The notes beneath the pieces were generated by a model. That model saw only the letters and a list, made by a program, of their open reading frames with translations, did not search any database and was not told the origin of the DNA. A program made the position numbers and the translations under genes. DNA of 64,000 nucleotides from Daphnia pulex (taxonomy: Eukaryota; Arthropoda; Branchiopoda; Diplostraca; Daphniidae). This document shows positions 45,252-57,600 of the stretch, in pieces. The DNA lies in the NCBI RefSeq assembly GCF_021134715.1, contig NC_060025.1, positions 7,502,001 to 7,566,000 on the forward strand. The letters are read 5' to 3'. Each line of letters opens with the position of its first letter. The stretch's first letter is position 1.

Positions 45252-48200
45252 ATGGCAGCTGCCTTCTTTTCATCAGTTTGCCAGAAAGGACTGCTGCAAA
45301 AAACTTCCCAGAAAAGTTGTTATGGAATCAAGAGTATTTTGCCTTCATGCTATTACCTGGATGTCTGCAGACGATACAAAAGTCACCAATCTATCGGACG
45401 GGACCATATAAATAAAAGATTCCTTTTTTATTTGAAAGATTCTAATCTTCTAAATCCATCACTTTCATCAATTCCACAAGTATTATTAGAAATAACCATT
45501 TGTTTAAAAGTTTAATCAAATAATCCTTTTGTAGACAGGTGGAATTCAATTACAGTCTCATGGAAGTTCTTCGGCACATTCTCATGAGTTCATTGGTAAA
45601 AATGTTGGACCTGTTTCAACTCCACAACTTGTGAAATACTTGTTCAGATACATTTGGCCTAAGGTATACAATTTCGGTATTTTTTTCCCCAGTATTCTAA
45701 TTTTGTGTTTATTAATAGGATAATTGGGAAATCAAGCGCAGAGTTGTGTTAGCATCTGGGTTGTTGGTTTCTGCTAAGCTGCTCAATGTTGGTGTTCCTT
45801 TCCTGTTTAAACATGCTGTGGATCTCCTCAACACACATTTGGATTCACCCTTGCACCTGGGCGACCCTCAAGCAACTATCACTACAACTGTGTTCACCAT
45901 TCTTGTTGGCTGTGAGTACCTTTCATCTACTGGTTCTGGAGTATTAAGTTGAAATTTAAATTTAAAAATATCAACAGTGCTGCCCTGCTGCCAAAAAAAC
46001 ATGCAACAAAAAAATCTAAAAAAAAAATGTCAACTATAAATTAAATTTTGTCTAGATGGAATTGCCCGCGTCGGCGCATCTGGTTTGAATGAACTTCGAA
46101 ATGCTGTGTTTGCAAAAGTCTCCCAACATTCTGTCCGACAAATAGCGAAAAATGTCTTTTCTCATCTCCACAACTTGGACCTTGAATTTCATCTTAATCG
46201 TCAAACAGGTGCCCTTTCGAAGGTGGAATGCATTACAATTTTCGGCTTTGCAAACATAATCACTAAATCATGGTTTAAATTTTTTTTCAGGCCATTGACC
46301 GTGGCAGTCGAGGCATAAATTTCCTTCTAGCTGCCTTACTTTTCAATGTAGTACCAACGATTTTTGAAGTTTCGCTTGTAAGCACAATTTTGGTAAGTAA
46401 TTAAAGAACACATACGCATACGCATCCAACACATCACTTAACGAGTTTTCCGATTTATCTATAGGGTATGCGATGCGGTTGGGAATTTGCCACTATTACA
46501 TTAGGTTGCATTGGTATGTACACCGCATATACTTTGGCAATCACGCAGTGGCGAACACGATTCAGAGTTGCTATGAATCAAGCAGAGAACGAAGCGGGAA
46601 ACAAGGCCATCGATTCTTTAATTGTAAAACAGTTATCTTTAGTTAAAGTCTTAATGGAATCTCATTCTTCTCTTATTTAACTTTGGCAGAACTATGAAAC
46701 TGTGAAGGTAATGTATATAAAAAAAAAAAATTTTAGTTTCGTTTACACAAGTCAGACTTTTTTTAAAATCACCATTATCTTAGTATTTTAACAACGAAAA
46801 ATATGAAGCCGAAGAATATGATAAATCCTTGAAAAAATACGAAGCTGCCTCTCTGAAAACCAACAGCTCTCTCGCTTTGCTAAATTTCGGACAACAAGCA
46901 ATATTTAGCGTTGCTCTAACTGCAGTAATGTTGCTTTCAGCCAAACAAATTGTCAACGGTAAGTCATCAATTACTTGTTGAAGGATTGATAAAGCTAGTT
47001 TAATTTCTATAGAGTAAAGTAGAATTCAAAGTATTTCCGTGTATTATTTAAATTCATAATTAATTTCAAGTAAAATCAGATGAAATGATTTTCGAAATAC
47101 CCGAATGCTAAAATTATCATCTTGTACATATTTCCAGGGCAAATGACAGTCGGAGATCTTGTGATGGTGAATGGACTCCTATTTCAATTATCCTTGCCAT
47201 TAAACTTCCTTGGCTCTGTTTATCGGGAAGTTCGCCAAGCAGTAATTGATATGCAGGTTCTATATAAAATCATTAATTTTATATTGGTTTTGTGCTAACT
47301 CATTTGGTTTAATATTAATTAAGGTTCTTTTCGCCCTGCAAAATGTAAAATCTACGATTGTTGTAAGTTAAATCAGTGATCGATATTTTCGGACGGGAAA
47401 ATAATCTAATTTTATGTGTCCATTTTCTTTCAATCTTAGGCCGCACCGTCGTGTCCTCCGTTGGAGTTGAAGACGTTTCGAGAAGCCTCCATCGATTTCC
47501 AGGACGTCCACTTTCACTACGGAAGCAACAAAGAAATTTTCAGCGGTTTAAACTTCAGTGTTCCAGCGGGGAAATCGGTTGCGTTGGTGGGGGGATCAGG
47601 TTCCGGGTAATTTAGTGCAGTCTTATTTATGTACCTTCACACTAGAGTGTTTTTTTTCCCATGTCCAGTTCCTCTAGTATCTCGTAAAAAAGTCGGGCGC
47701 TTTACGATTTACAATAACGCCCTCTGCGGTTGGTTTGTTTTATTATTGGGTAGCATTTCTGTGCCAGAAATTGCGCGTCAAGTACGCCAGTTTCTGAAAT
47801 GCAGAAGAAAAAAAAAACAAAGGAACATTTTGAGCTCTAGTGTAAAGAAAGCTCCGTATAGATAGCACAAGTTTTTATACGTCATTTACTTTGGTTATTG
47901 TTTGCAGTAAGTCCACCCTTATAAGACTACTTTTTCGGATGTTCGAACCGCAGCAAGGAAAGATTTTGATTGGAGGACAAGACATCTCCACTGTAAATGT
48001 AGATAGTCTTCGCCAAGCAATTGCAATCGTTCCTCAGGTACTTTGTTTTGTATCCTTTTTTACAGTTTGACACTACATTTCTCCTTTGATCATTAGGAAC
48101 CTGTGCTATTCAACAATAGCATATACTACAACTTATCCTACGGCAATTTCCGGAAAAGTGAAGATGAAGTTTATGAAGCGGCTAAAATGGCTGGAATTCA

Positions 48201-48709
48201 CGATTCGATAATGTCGTGGCCAAAGCAATATAACACTTCGGTCTGGATAACCTTTTAATGACAAAGTGAATAAATATTTATTCTATTTTCTGCATTTTTA
48301 AGGTCGGAGAAAGAGGCCTAAAATTATCCGGGGGAGAAAAACAACGAGTGGCGATTGCGAGAGCAATACTGAAAAGCTCGCCGATCTTGATTTTCGATGA
48401 GGCTACATCTTCTCTGGACTCTGTTACGGAGAGTGTAAGCATAGGAAATGAGTGATTAAAGCATTAAAGAGCTTAATTTAATTTGTTATTAAAAATCCTT
48501 AGACCATAATGGAAGCCTTGAAGCAAGCGACAACCAATCGAACTTCTATCTGCATTGCCCACCGCTTGACCACAGTGATTGACGCGGATGAAATTTTCGT
48601 ACTCAAAGAAGGACGAATTGTGGAGAGAGGAACACACCTGGAATTGCTTGCTACTGTCGATAGTGTTTATGCAAATCTATGGAACACCCAATTTAGAACC
48701 CACTGTTAA
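45252..48709 (+). CDS. ABCB7: Mitochondrial iron-sulfur export ABC transporter ABCB7/Atm1
   Basis: Fifteen exons: 45252-45479, 45535-45663, 45719-45911, 46056-46222, 46291-46392, 46465-46623, 46690-46707, 46784-46958, 47138-47256, 47324-47362, 47440-47606, 47908-48037, 48097-48240, 48303-48434, 48503-48709. They give 702 residues (human about 750). The basic, Ser-rich start fits a mitochondrial presequence. A six-helix ABC membrane domain includes [58 protein letters not shown] and [14 protein letters not shown], the last typical of ABCB7/Atm1. The nucleotide-binding domain has Walker A GGSGSGKST (494-502), LSGGEKQR (598-605), Walker B ILIFDE (D622, E623) and the H-loop H654. It should act as a homodimer in the inner membrane, exporting a sulfur or glutathione-bound cluster precursor. 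Exon 7 is only 18 bases. The donor after 48240 (GTCTGG) is weak. Confidence 0.96.
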
Positions 48710-49951
48710 GTCAACCCTACCTGAAATTATAACAGTTTCAAATATTTGTGAGATTTATTATTGAGAATCAAGCTTGTTTGTTAGGAGTGAATGTCCATCG
48801 TTCAAGCATTATTTTTAGGTTAATTGTTGATTGCCATTGGCAGTAGGGTCGGTTAAAACTGCTTTGTTTGCAAAGATTAAGGATTTTCTGCAATCCAATA
48901 CATCGGGGAAAGCCACGTGTTACATGGTAAACTTATTGATAGCGTCATTTTGAATTGACGAGCGCGCCGTTATTCAGGTTAACCAAATACCAGCAGTGCC
49001 AGTAGCGCTTTGCTTCAGTAATGCGGATTTGCGTATCTTCCTCATATCGCTCATCGATCTGATGCGGACAAATTGGCGTCATTTTTCTTAGAAACAGAAC
49101 AGACATAAGTTTACTTTTCTTTGCAAACTGCACTTTATCATTTATGATCATCTGTTATTTTATTTTATTCAAAATTAACTTACATTAATCTGCTTTGAGC
49201 ACATGATTAGTTTTTTCTTCTAAACTCTAAAGGCGATGGAATTTTTAAAACGTTTGTCTCAAGAAGAAGAAATGTATCTAAACAAATAAAAATTCACGTA
49301 AATTAGATTAAATCTAAGTGCCGGGCTTTTCTCGTTTGTTATTGTTATTCAACAATAAACCAATCAAATTGGTAAAAATATCGCCTCGAGCCTTTAAATT
49401 TGGGCTAGCAGACGAATATTCAAATCATTTGCTTTCAGTCTTTTCAGTTTTCAGGCGCGTTGTCCTTGTCCCTCGTCTTCACTCACATTTAGGCCTAGTG
49501 CTGTGGCCTTTCATCGCATGCTACAGGTAAGTCTCAGTAAATTTTATATAAAAACTAAGGAATGAAAAACATGGGACCACTGAGTTGGTAATAATACTTG
49601 GTGTACGTGTAGGTCCATCGTCCTTAAACTAATCGTGTGAATTATTGCTTATTTGTATTCTTACCACGTGAAATACTTATTGTAGCAAGCATGGTCATGA
49701 AAACCTTTGGATCTTAACTATCTAATAATCTTGATAAATAAGAATGTTATAATATGGAATATAATGTCACATTTACCTACCACATTTACATTCAGAAATT
49801 TGGACTTTAGGTTCATGGTAAATTTTTGCACGAACAGTAAAGATTTTTTGTGGGGTAACACTTGACTGAGTGAATGACTGTGAATGAGTTTCTTTTAACG
49901 AATGATGTTGATGCTCAGATTAATAATATTTCCTATTTTGAACCATTTCAG
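48710..49951. other. ABCB7 3' flank and an unassigned leader
   Basis: 48953-49090 on the minus strand is open and reads CPHQIDERYEEDTQIRITEA, but has no recognised family. Around 49440-49526 a plus-strand sequence ends GCTACAG|GTAAGT, like a leader exon for the fragments at 49987-50740. Otherwise no feature is seen. Confidence 0.35.
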
Positions 49952-49986
49952 ATCACCACCGAGGGAACTTCAGTGATAAACCTGGG

Positions 49987-50758
49987 ATGGAAGATTCACT
50001 TCTCAAGGTAGGACATCCTTTACCATTTATATCATGATGTGTTGTGCTGTACAAAGTATGGAGCAATAGCTAGATTGTTTGTCATTCAGATTAGACCCGC
50101 GAAATTTTTTTTTATTTATTCTTTTGAAACTTGAATAGTGTTAGGCCATCTGTCGATCAGTAGTGCTACCAGTATTTTTACTGTTGGGACTTTTCGAAAA
50201 AATGGGGCAAATAACGAATGGATACACTGTTACACTGTGTACATGGCAGAAGCTAATTGATTAACATCCAATTAGCTTTTTTTCTCTTGTTTTTCCCTAT
50301 TGTTTTTCCATTCCCTAACAAATGTCGAGACCCCACCTCTATAATAACATCACAACGCCGATCAAGTGTCAAATGAAATTTGGTACGTTTGGCGCGCGCC
50401 TTGTACATTTTCTCATCCGTTACCCTTTCTTTTGCCAATTTGGCAATTCATCTCGAATCATTAAAGATAGAGTTTCTGAGAGACAGCGGCCTCTAAAGAA
50501 TAAGTCACATTGTGGTAACAAGCGGAATTACCCTGTCACATTCTTTTCTGAATTTATTTTGACATTTTCAATTAGTTTCAATTTGAATGTTAGCAGCCCG
50601 TAAAATTCGCTGCAGAAGTGAAAAACAAATCTAGATCGCATAGCGGAAAAACGTTTCTCATGAATTCAGTTGATTGGACATTTATGGAATGGTCCCATGA
50701 GTCTTTTGATGACGTACTCAAGGGTGCGCAAACACTCCAGGTATTTACCTTTGGATAG
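49987..50758 (+). CDS. Unrecognised short spliced reading frame, perhaps a gene remnant
   Basis: ATG at 49987 gives MEDSLLK, then a donor at 50007. The acceptor before 50597 continues in phase with PVKFAAEVKNKSRSHSGKTF, LMNSVDWTFMEWSHESFDDV and LKGAQTLQ to a donor-like CAG|GTATTT at 50740. Without further splicing it stops at VFTFG* (50758). After that stop the same frame stays open to about 50910 (RRGAFQVGNNHKWFVRWNQR), which suggests one damaging stop in an older gene. No family is recognised. Confidence 0.35.
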
Positions 50759-52100
50759 ACCAGGAGAGGGGCGTTCCAAGTTGGTAACAACCACAAGTGG
50801 TTTGTGCGATGGAATCAACGATCCATTTTACATGGATCGCTGAATCCAACGCCCCGCCACGAAAGCCTCCACCCCGTCATTTCGATTATGCGAAGCATTT
50901 GTTAGTCTTAAATATGGTTGTGTCATAAATCGTCTATGGAGAACGAAGCCGCGCCGTTTCCGATGGTGTTGACACCGCCATAGCGAAAGTCGTAAAAAAG
51001 CCGATAGAATTTATAGTGACACTGGGTACTCTCAATAATACATTTTTTTGCATTATTAAAGATGTCCCGACGTCAGGGGACATGGACTCCAAATATAGAA
51101 GGACATGTCGATTCCACTTGGGAAACAATGGCCGATACCATGACAACGGGTTTTTTTTTCGTATCCTAAAGCTGGCTACATTTATTGACTGACAAGTATT
51201 GTATCGGTCGTCCTCAATGACGAATACTTGAATAGACTTCCATCTCCATGGTGATTGTGTTCGGCTTAGTATTAAAATTGTATCGGTGGCGGCCATGTTT
51301 CTTGGACGAGATTTGCTAACGTTGGCATCTCATCCAAAATTGAAAGACCAGACGTCGCCACAGTGACCGATGAAATGGAAGTTTTGGACTAGGATCAAAG
51401 ATTTCGGGCATCAAAGATTTTCTGGCTTCAGGTCAACATACAGAAAACATGCGACAAGGTCCGTCAATCTTTGACGTTTCAATAGACGAACATAGCTGAT
51501 GTGTTATGAATCGTTGAATGGTGACAAGACTCCATTTCAATGATTAGACGTTGCAGCGGATGTCTATGGGATGTTGGGTCCGTCCGTCGACTTTCTCTGA
51601 ACGTGAATAGTGTGGTCGTCGTATATTTTGATCGAAACTGACTGCTGTCAACCGGACGCAGTAATCTGGAGCCAACAGTTGAAAGAGGTGGAACATTACC
51701 GCTCTATGCTTTGGTTCAGGATTCACGATCCATCACCATCTCACCCCAATCCGAGAGATCCGAACTCGCAATCCTCCCACTCAATATCTAACTCGCTCAC
51801 GATCTCTCAAGCCAGAGTTTCAAACTCCCGATGTCGGTCGCCCCTGTGCCTTTGGTCTCACAAGTTTCCACCGTGGGGAAACCAGGAGAGACTTCAAGGA
51901 GCCGAGAGCGAAACCTCCGCAGGGAAATCAATAAAGTTTGTCGCTATTGGACTGGAGTCTATCGCTGGAGGTGCAATGGACCAACTTGTATCGCGGAGGT
52001 TTCACGTCATCTTTCGATACGCTAGCGGCACCTATTTCCGCTCGACTGACTGCCGTCGTGTTTCTTTGTTCTCTTTATTCTATATCCTTTGACATGCGGA
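50759..52100. other. Coding-like but unassigned sequence
   Basis: The plus strand at about 50940-51190 is open (SDGVDTAIAKVVKKPIEFIV, then TLGTLNNTFFC and KYRRTCRFHLGNNGRYHDNG). The opposite strand is open for 120 codons over the same bases. 51610-52092 is open for 160 codons on the plus strand with Ser/Arg-rich content. None has a recognised domain or consistent start. The region may be an old, broken mobile element or gene. Confidence 0.3.
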
Positions 52101-53960
52101 AAGAAATGAGGAAGAAAAAAGAGAAGGGATCATAAGCCTCTTTTTGATTAAAAAGTTTGATAATAAAATCGCTTCTGCTTTTCCGAAAAGAAGAAAACAT
52201 CTGGTCTTTTGGGCGACTTGTCTCCCTATCGATCATTGCAGGGTAGGAAAAAAGGGCCGAGAAGATGTGTGACAGATCGGGTGACATTTTAAGAAAGAAA
52301 AAGGACATGGAACAGTAAAGAATAGATGGGTGAATAGAAAAGAAAAGAGTTGGGCAGTGAACCGCGGGTGCCTTTGCGGAGCGGGGAAAAAACCGGAAAA
52401 AAAGCGGGAGATTTATCGGCGCCGTCCAAGAGAGATCCCATCAGAAGTGCGCTCGTGTCTATATATCAATACGGTCATCGTCGCCTATCGCTTTTGGTCA
52501 TAAGGTCGATATACAGTATAATAAAGTTATAAAGAACTACATAGAGATGTTCCATTTTTCCCCATCTTTTTTTTTTTTTTCTTTTCCTCTTTCCTTTTGC
52601 GTCCGCTTTTTAGCCAGTGGTAGCCTTAAAGCGACGGGAACGGGCGGAATGCTCCCATCGTTCGACTTGGTGGCGCGCGTCCGCGACAGATAGATTGTGA
52701 CAGCACAACCATCTACTTCCTCCATATTGCATGATCGAATGAAGGAGTAAAAAAAAAAAAAATGAAAAGGGGAAAGTTGGCTTTCGTTATTCTAAAAAAT
52801 TGAAAAAGAAAAATGTTGATCCTATTTTGATTCGTCGTCAGACTTTTCTGGCTCTGGGCATTAAAGATTAAAGCTCTTTTTCGCTGAAGCCCACCCATAC
52901 GATATAGCAGCAGCCAAGGACGGGCCTGATGGGAAAACGAGGTAATCGAGGTTAAAGGCTTCTGATAGACGTCGACGTCCGGTCTGTATAATCCCCGAGC
53001 GCAGGAACGAGGGCCGCATAGCCAATGAACGTTCAAATAATGCCAGCACAGAAAAACCGAATAACAAGGGGAGGGCGAATGCGACTCTAATAACAAGTGT
53101 AATAGCTGCTGGAGGAGCAAATAAAATGTCGTCAAAGTGGTAATCTTTATCGATTCGTATCTCATTTACATGCAACATTGGGTCGCTCTTTTATTTAGTT
53201 TTGTTTCTACTTTTTCAATTCCGTGTTCTTCTGTTGTCGTCGAGTCGAATGGACGATGATGGATGGAGATTGGCCGGATTCTTTGGCAGCGTGCGGATGC
53301 ATATCATACCAATGCTCTCTTCTTATCCCCCCCTCTTTCTTCTTATTTGTTATTTTTGGCCTCGCATTCGACGGATACTGATGCGATCTGAAACGGTGGA
53401 AAACGAGAGTTTATTTCTAAAATGTTGTATAAGAAAGATAGATCCTCGCCTGCATCGCTGAATCCTTTAGAACATTTTAGAGATGCAGAAAAAGAAAAAG
53501 GGGTACTCGATACTGAGAAGAAGAAATAAACCGGATAAAGAGGCGAAAAATAAAATGGGAAGACGAAGGATTTTATTTCTGTCCTCCTCGTCGTCGTCGT
53601 CGTGCGGTTTCTGACAAGCCGACGACCGAAAGCGAACATTCTCGTTCCAGCTCTTGTCTTAACAGTTTCTCCTTTCTTTTAACATAGGCGACTGATGCTC
53701 CCTACCTCTAGCCGTGGTATATAAAAATACAACGTCGGAGAGAGAGGGAAAAGAATGACTTCTTTTCTTTTTTACTTTCGGGGGTTTTAGTGGGAGCCTG
53801 CTAGAAGATTCCGCATGAGCGAAAGGCCCGAAAACCATGTGTGTGTAGTTGTGTGTCTCTCGGTTCGTTTCCTGGTGGGCATTTTCCGTGGGCCCGTGAC
53901 GCCGCCAACAAGGAGCGGGGTTGCCGCAGCAGTCTGTTTCCTTGCGTTTCAACGGTGACT
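52101..53960. other. Gene-poor stretch with purine-rich tracts
   Basis: No supported gene on either strand. Tracts such as agaaaagaaaagag and ttttttttttttcttttc are frequent, as are short accidental open frames. It is probably upstream regulatory DNA of the gene that starts near 54 kb. Confidence 0.4.
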
Positions 53961-54593
53961 CGGTCTTACCTTATCCTCTTCGTCGAAGCTTTGACTATTG
54001 CCACTTAATACTCTTCTCTCCCTTCCGTTAAAAGGTCGTACACGCACCACACTTACCCGCGTTACTTGATAGTGGTAGGCATTTATTCGTGAACGGGTTT
54101 CTTGTGTGTATTGATCCCGCGTTTGCACTTGTGCATGAGAGTGAACCTTTTGAAACGTTTATTTCCTCGCCCCATAGAAAAGTGTTAGTGAGTGTTGTGT
54201 GGGCGGGTCGTACGGCCGTCGGCTAGAAGAGCGGGCAGCTGTTCAGAGGTCGTGTCGGGTGGGAAAAACAGGAAAAAGGAGTGAAACAGAAAAGGAGAAA
54301 CCAAGCGTGAAAGAAGCTGTATCATAGCGAGGGAAATAAAGGCAGGAAGAAGAAAAGGAGCGCCGAGTGTCGGCCGTTCAAAAGTTGCTGGGCCACCGCG
54401 TCGTCGGTGGCAGTCGGCGACTGGACTTTCTTGTCTTTTGTGTGTCGTTCCGAGTCGTGGCGAATTTGACTACGACTTGCAAATACTGTCGTGTAATAAG
54501 GACTGAACTAGTGGAAGACATTTAAAATTCCGATTGATCCGTCAAACAAGTTGTTGCGTCGAACCAGTTTGAAACCAAGTAGACCGCAACACA
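53961..54593 (+). promoter_or_regulatory. Probable promoter and GC-rich 5' leader of the 54.6 kb gene
   Basis: The sequence becomes GC-richer and lacks open frames, ending in aagtagaccgcaacacaATG. There is no TATA box. A TATA-less, CG-containing start region suits a developmental or broadly expressed gene. The exact start site cannot be read. Confidence 0.4.
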
Positions 54594-54660
54594 ATGTCTA
54601 CCAAGGAAGAAATGGCCGAGATTGATCAGATGGAGGCGGGATCTAATCAGCCGTCAGTGG
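54594..54660 (+). CDS. First coding exon of an unidentified gene
   Basis: ATG at 54594 opens MSTKEEMAEIDQMEAGSN and QPSV, then GG|GTAAAT forms a good donor at 54660. The acidic, Met/Glu-rich N-terminus shows no domain. No in-phase continuation could be identified confidently in the remaining 9.3 kb, so the next exon probably lies beyond the right edge. One candidate, around 57000-57120 (RSDGIFFVGAAIYFCTLAGS), ends at a donor-like CCGAG|GTGAGT but has no convincing acceptor or support. Confidence 0.45.
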
Positions 54661-57600
54661 GTAAATATCGTATGGGTGCAGCCAATGTGTTGTTTTTGTT
54701 GATAGTGGTGCAGACGCTGCTGCTGTTGTCTTAACCCCTTGCATGCAGTTGTTGTGATGATGAAAAGGAGAAAACAATAGTCGCTAGTTACAACAATGAA
54801 TTGCTCAGTGACTACAACATTGGGTGAGCAAACGCAACTGCAGTCACTAGTTAGAAGCCAAAGTCAAGAGCTGTGCTACCCCAGACAGTGTCCTTGTTTA
54901 TCTTGGCCATCTTTCGCCGCTGTCCTTTATCCAGTAACCCATTTTCTTGCTTGTTTCATTTCCGAGACTGGGGACGGGTCCTACTTTCACAAAAAAGAAA
55001 ATCCCATCCATCATTCTGGAGACGCAGGGTCCTGGGGACAAAAACGGGCGGGGACTTGTATACCTTTTCCTTGTTATTCAGCTTGGCCCTTACTTCTTGA
55101 TTGAGGCGTCTGTCACGCGCGCTGCAACTCGTAATGAAATCACCGTGTCGCTTGCAAAACAAACACGACGTCTAATGTCTTCTCAATCCGCTCAGCTTAG
55201 TGTAACCACCTGGCACCCGTCATTGCCAGTTAAGTGTGCGTGTCCGAAACTTCTTCTCGCTTTCTACTTTTTGATGGAGTGCAAGTTTATTTCGGGATTT
55301 ATTAAGTCCTTCCTGCCTTTCTTTCATTTTGGAACGGGGAAAGAAAAGAGAAAGATAAAGACGCCCAAGTTTGGAAATTATTTTTGGTGGTGGGTAGCAC
55401 AAAGGAAATATTAGAAAAGAGAGAAATGAATTTCTGCGTTCGTAATGGTACCGGGGTTTGAATCGACTCGGCAATATCCTTCCAACACTGGGGAGCCCAC
55501 TGTTATATTTGTATGAGCAGTGGTTGCGGCCATGGTGGATTCAATCTGGGGCGGACGGCTATGACTTGGCTCGAAACAAAAGACGATAAAGAGATATCAT
55601 ATAAAGGGTTGGAAAAAGGAAAGAGATAGAGAGAGAGGAAAGAGAAAGTGAAAGGGAGCCTTCGGCGCGGAATTCCTGATCATTCAGTTCCGTCTTTCGC
55701 CACGCTGGTCAAAGTGCTTGTGACTAGCGAGCTGGATATTGGTTTCCGGATCCCGCAACTGTCGCTATCTTATACAACGACCTATTTTTAGTGCGCGGCT
55801 CGTTTCGTCTCTTTTCACCGCAGCTTTGAGTCGGGACGAATGCGTGAGGGGTAGATGGAATCACTATATCAGGTTCCCTTGGTGGATGATGACATTGATG
55901 GCCAGAGAATAAACGGCTGGCATCTTCTTCAGCTCGCGTTAGTAATGAAAATCTTGAATGACGCAAATATGGTAGGGGATGGAGGGGCGGACGGACGGAC
56001 GGGTTGTTTGCAAAAATGGCCGTCATCATTAGAGTGATTGAAGCTAAAGTGGCACCACCCCAGATTATTACAATGAGACACTGTGAGCAGCGGGTGATTT
56101 CCTTTTCTATTTCCTGGATAACCATTCGAGAATGTTCTCCCATTTTTGAGTCCGTTCTCTTTCTCGAAGATTGCTCATTTCGATTCATGTATTCATCAGA
56201 AGGCAGGAAGAGGAAAAAGAAAAAAAGTACAAGAATGAGAATGAGAAGCGAGGGCTTACTGTTAACTGTGAGGCTCATACTTATGACCTCGTTATCCCTC
56301 CTCCTTTCAGCGCTGCTGTAGATGATGAGACTGCGAAAAAAGCGGAATAAATAGAAGCCTCTTCTGTTGAGACTCCTATGTTTATCGATCGCATTTTTTG
56401 TGTAGTAAGTATAAGTATGGGGAAAAAAGACGGGCAAGAGCAGACCGAGCCCAGCAGCGGTCGGGAAACAAACACACATGGTCGGTCGGTCATTCGATCG
56501 CTGCACCGGTTGTCGGCAATGTCTTTTCCGGCTCTTTCCTCTGTGCTTCCTTTGCTTCGTGTAATCTTCTTTTCTTTCTTTGAAAATAAAAGGAATTCAT
56601 GAAAATGATGAAAGTACTGGCATTATCAATGAAGTCATTGACTTCTCTTGTGCGACAATAGAGAGACTGCGTAGAAACCGATCGCAACTTTTCAAACTTC
56701 TTTGGTTGCCAAAATGAGAATCCTCTTGAGCGGCTTATGGCACAACAAGCGTATCGTCGCGCTATCCCTATTCACAGATGCACAGTCGGGCAATCGATCC
56801 TTTTCAACTACTTGTATTAGTAACATCGCCAATGACGTAGAATTGTATATAGATTTCGTATGCTGTCGTTCATGAATTTTTAAATTGAACACTTTGAGCG
56901 AAAAGGTTCGGCGAAAACCTGGGAATTCATTGATTTTCAGTCTGGATCATTTTTTTTCTTGCCTAGTTGTTTTATTTACTTTTTTTTTCACTCTTTCTTG
57001 ATCTCTTTTTCTCTTTTATGTTTCGATCTGACGGCATCTTCTTTGTTGGCGCCGCAATATACTTCTGTACGTTGGCCGGATCTTTTCTCTTCGGTCGACA
57101 GCCCCCGTCGGCTACAACATCAACCGAGGTGAGTCACACTCACGCGCACACAAAATACCATACAGATACTATAACAATCGAAAGATGTCTGGTAGCTTTT
57201 AAAATGTGAAAAGTGGCGTGAGAGAGTAGTAGGTCTTCCGCCGTTGCTGGTGCCTTTGAGGAACAAAGCAACGAATCATTATGATTTTCTTTTTCGATAT
57301 GCCACCACCACAGCCGCCATCAAGCCAGCACCTCATTATGCAGAGTGGAGCGTTTGTGTTTTCTTCCACTTTATTTCCTACTTTCCCCGCTGGAAATCTT
57401 TCCCAATCCTTAGCACTCAAACACACTGACATCCCACGCGTCGTGTTACGTCGGTGTAATGGCATTCAAAGCGGTTCGGGTACATAATTTTGATGAGGCG
57501 CTTCTTTCTTTTTCATCTCCAGTACCGATTTCTTTTTTTTAAGGCGGCTAAAAGAATAGATGGCACATCTCGTCTCGCAGTAGGAAAAGAGAAAAACGGA

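Noticed and set aside
51610-52092. 160-codon Ser/Arg-rich plus-strand frame
   Set aside because: No recognisable content, and other frames over the same bases are also open; kept only as unassigned.
55724-56506. 260-codon open frame on the minus strand
   Set aside because: It has low-complexity Phe/Leu runs, no domain, no splice context, and lies in purine-rich non-coding DNA. Its length alone is not evidence enough.
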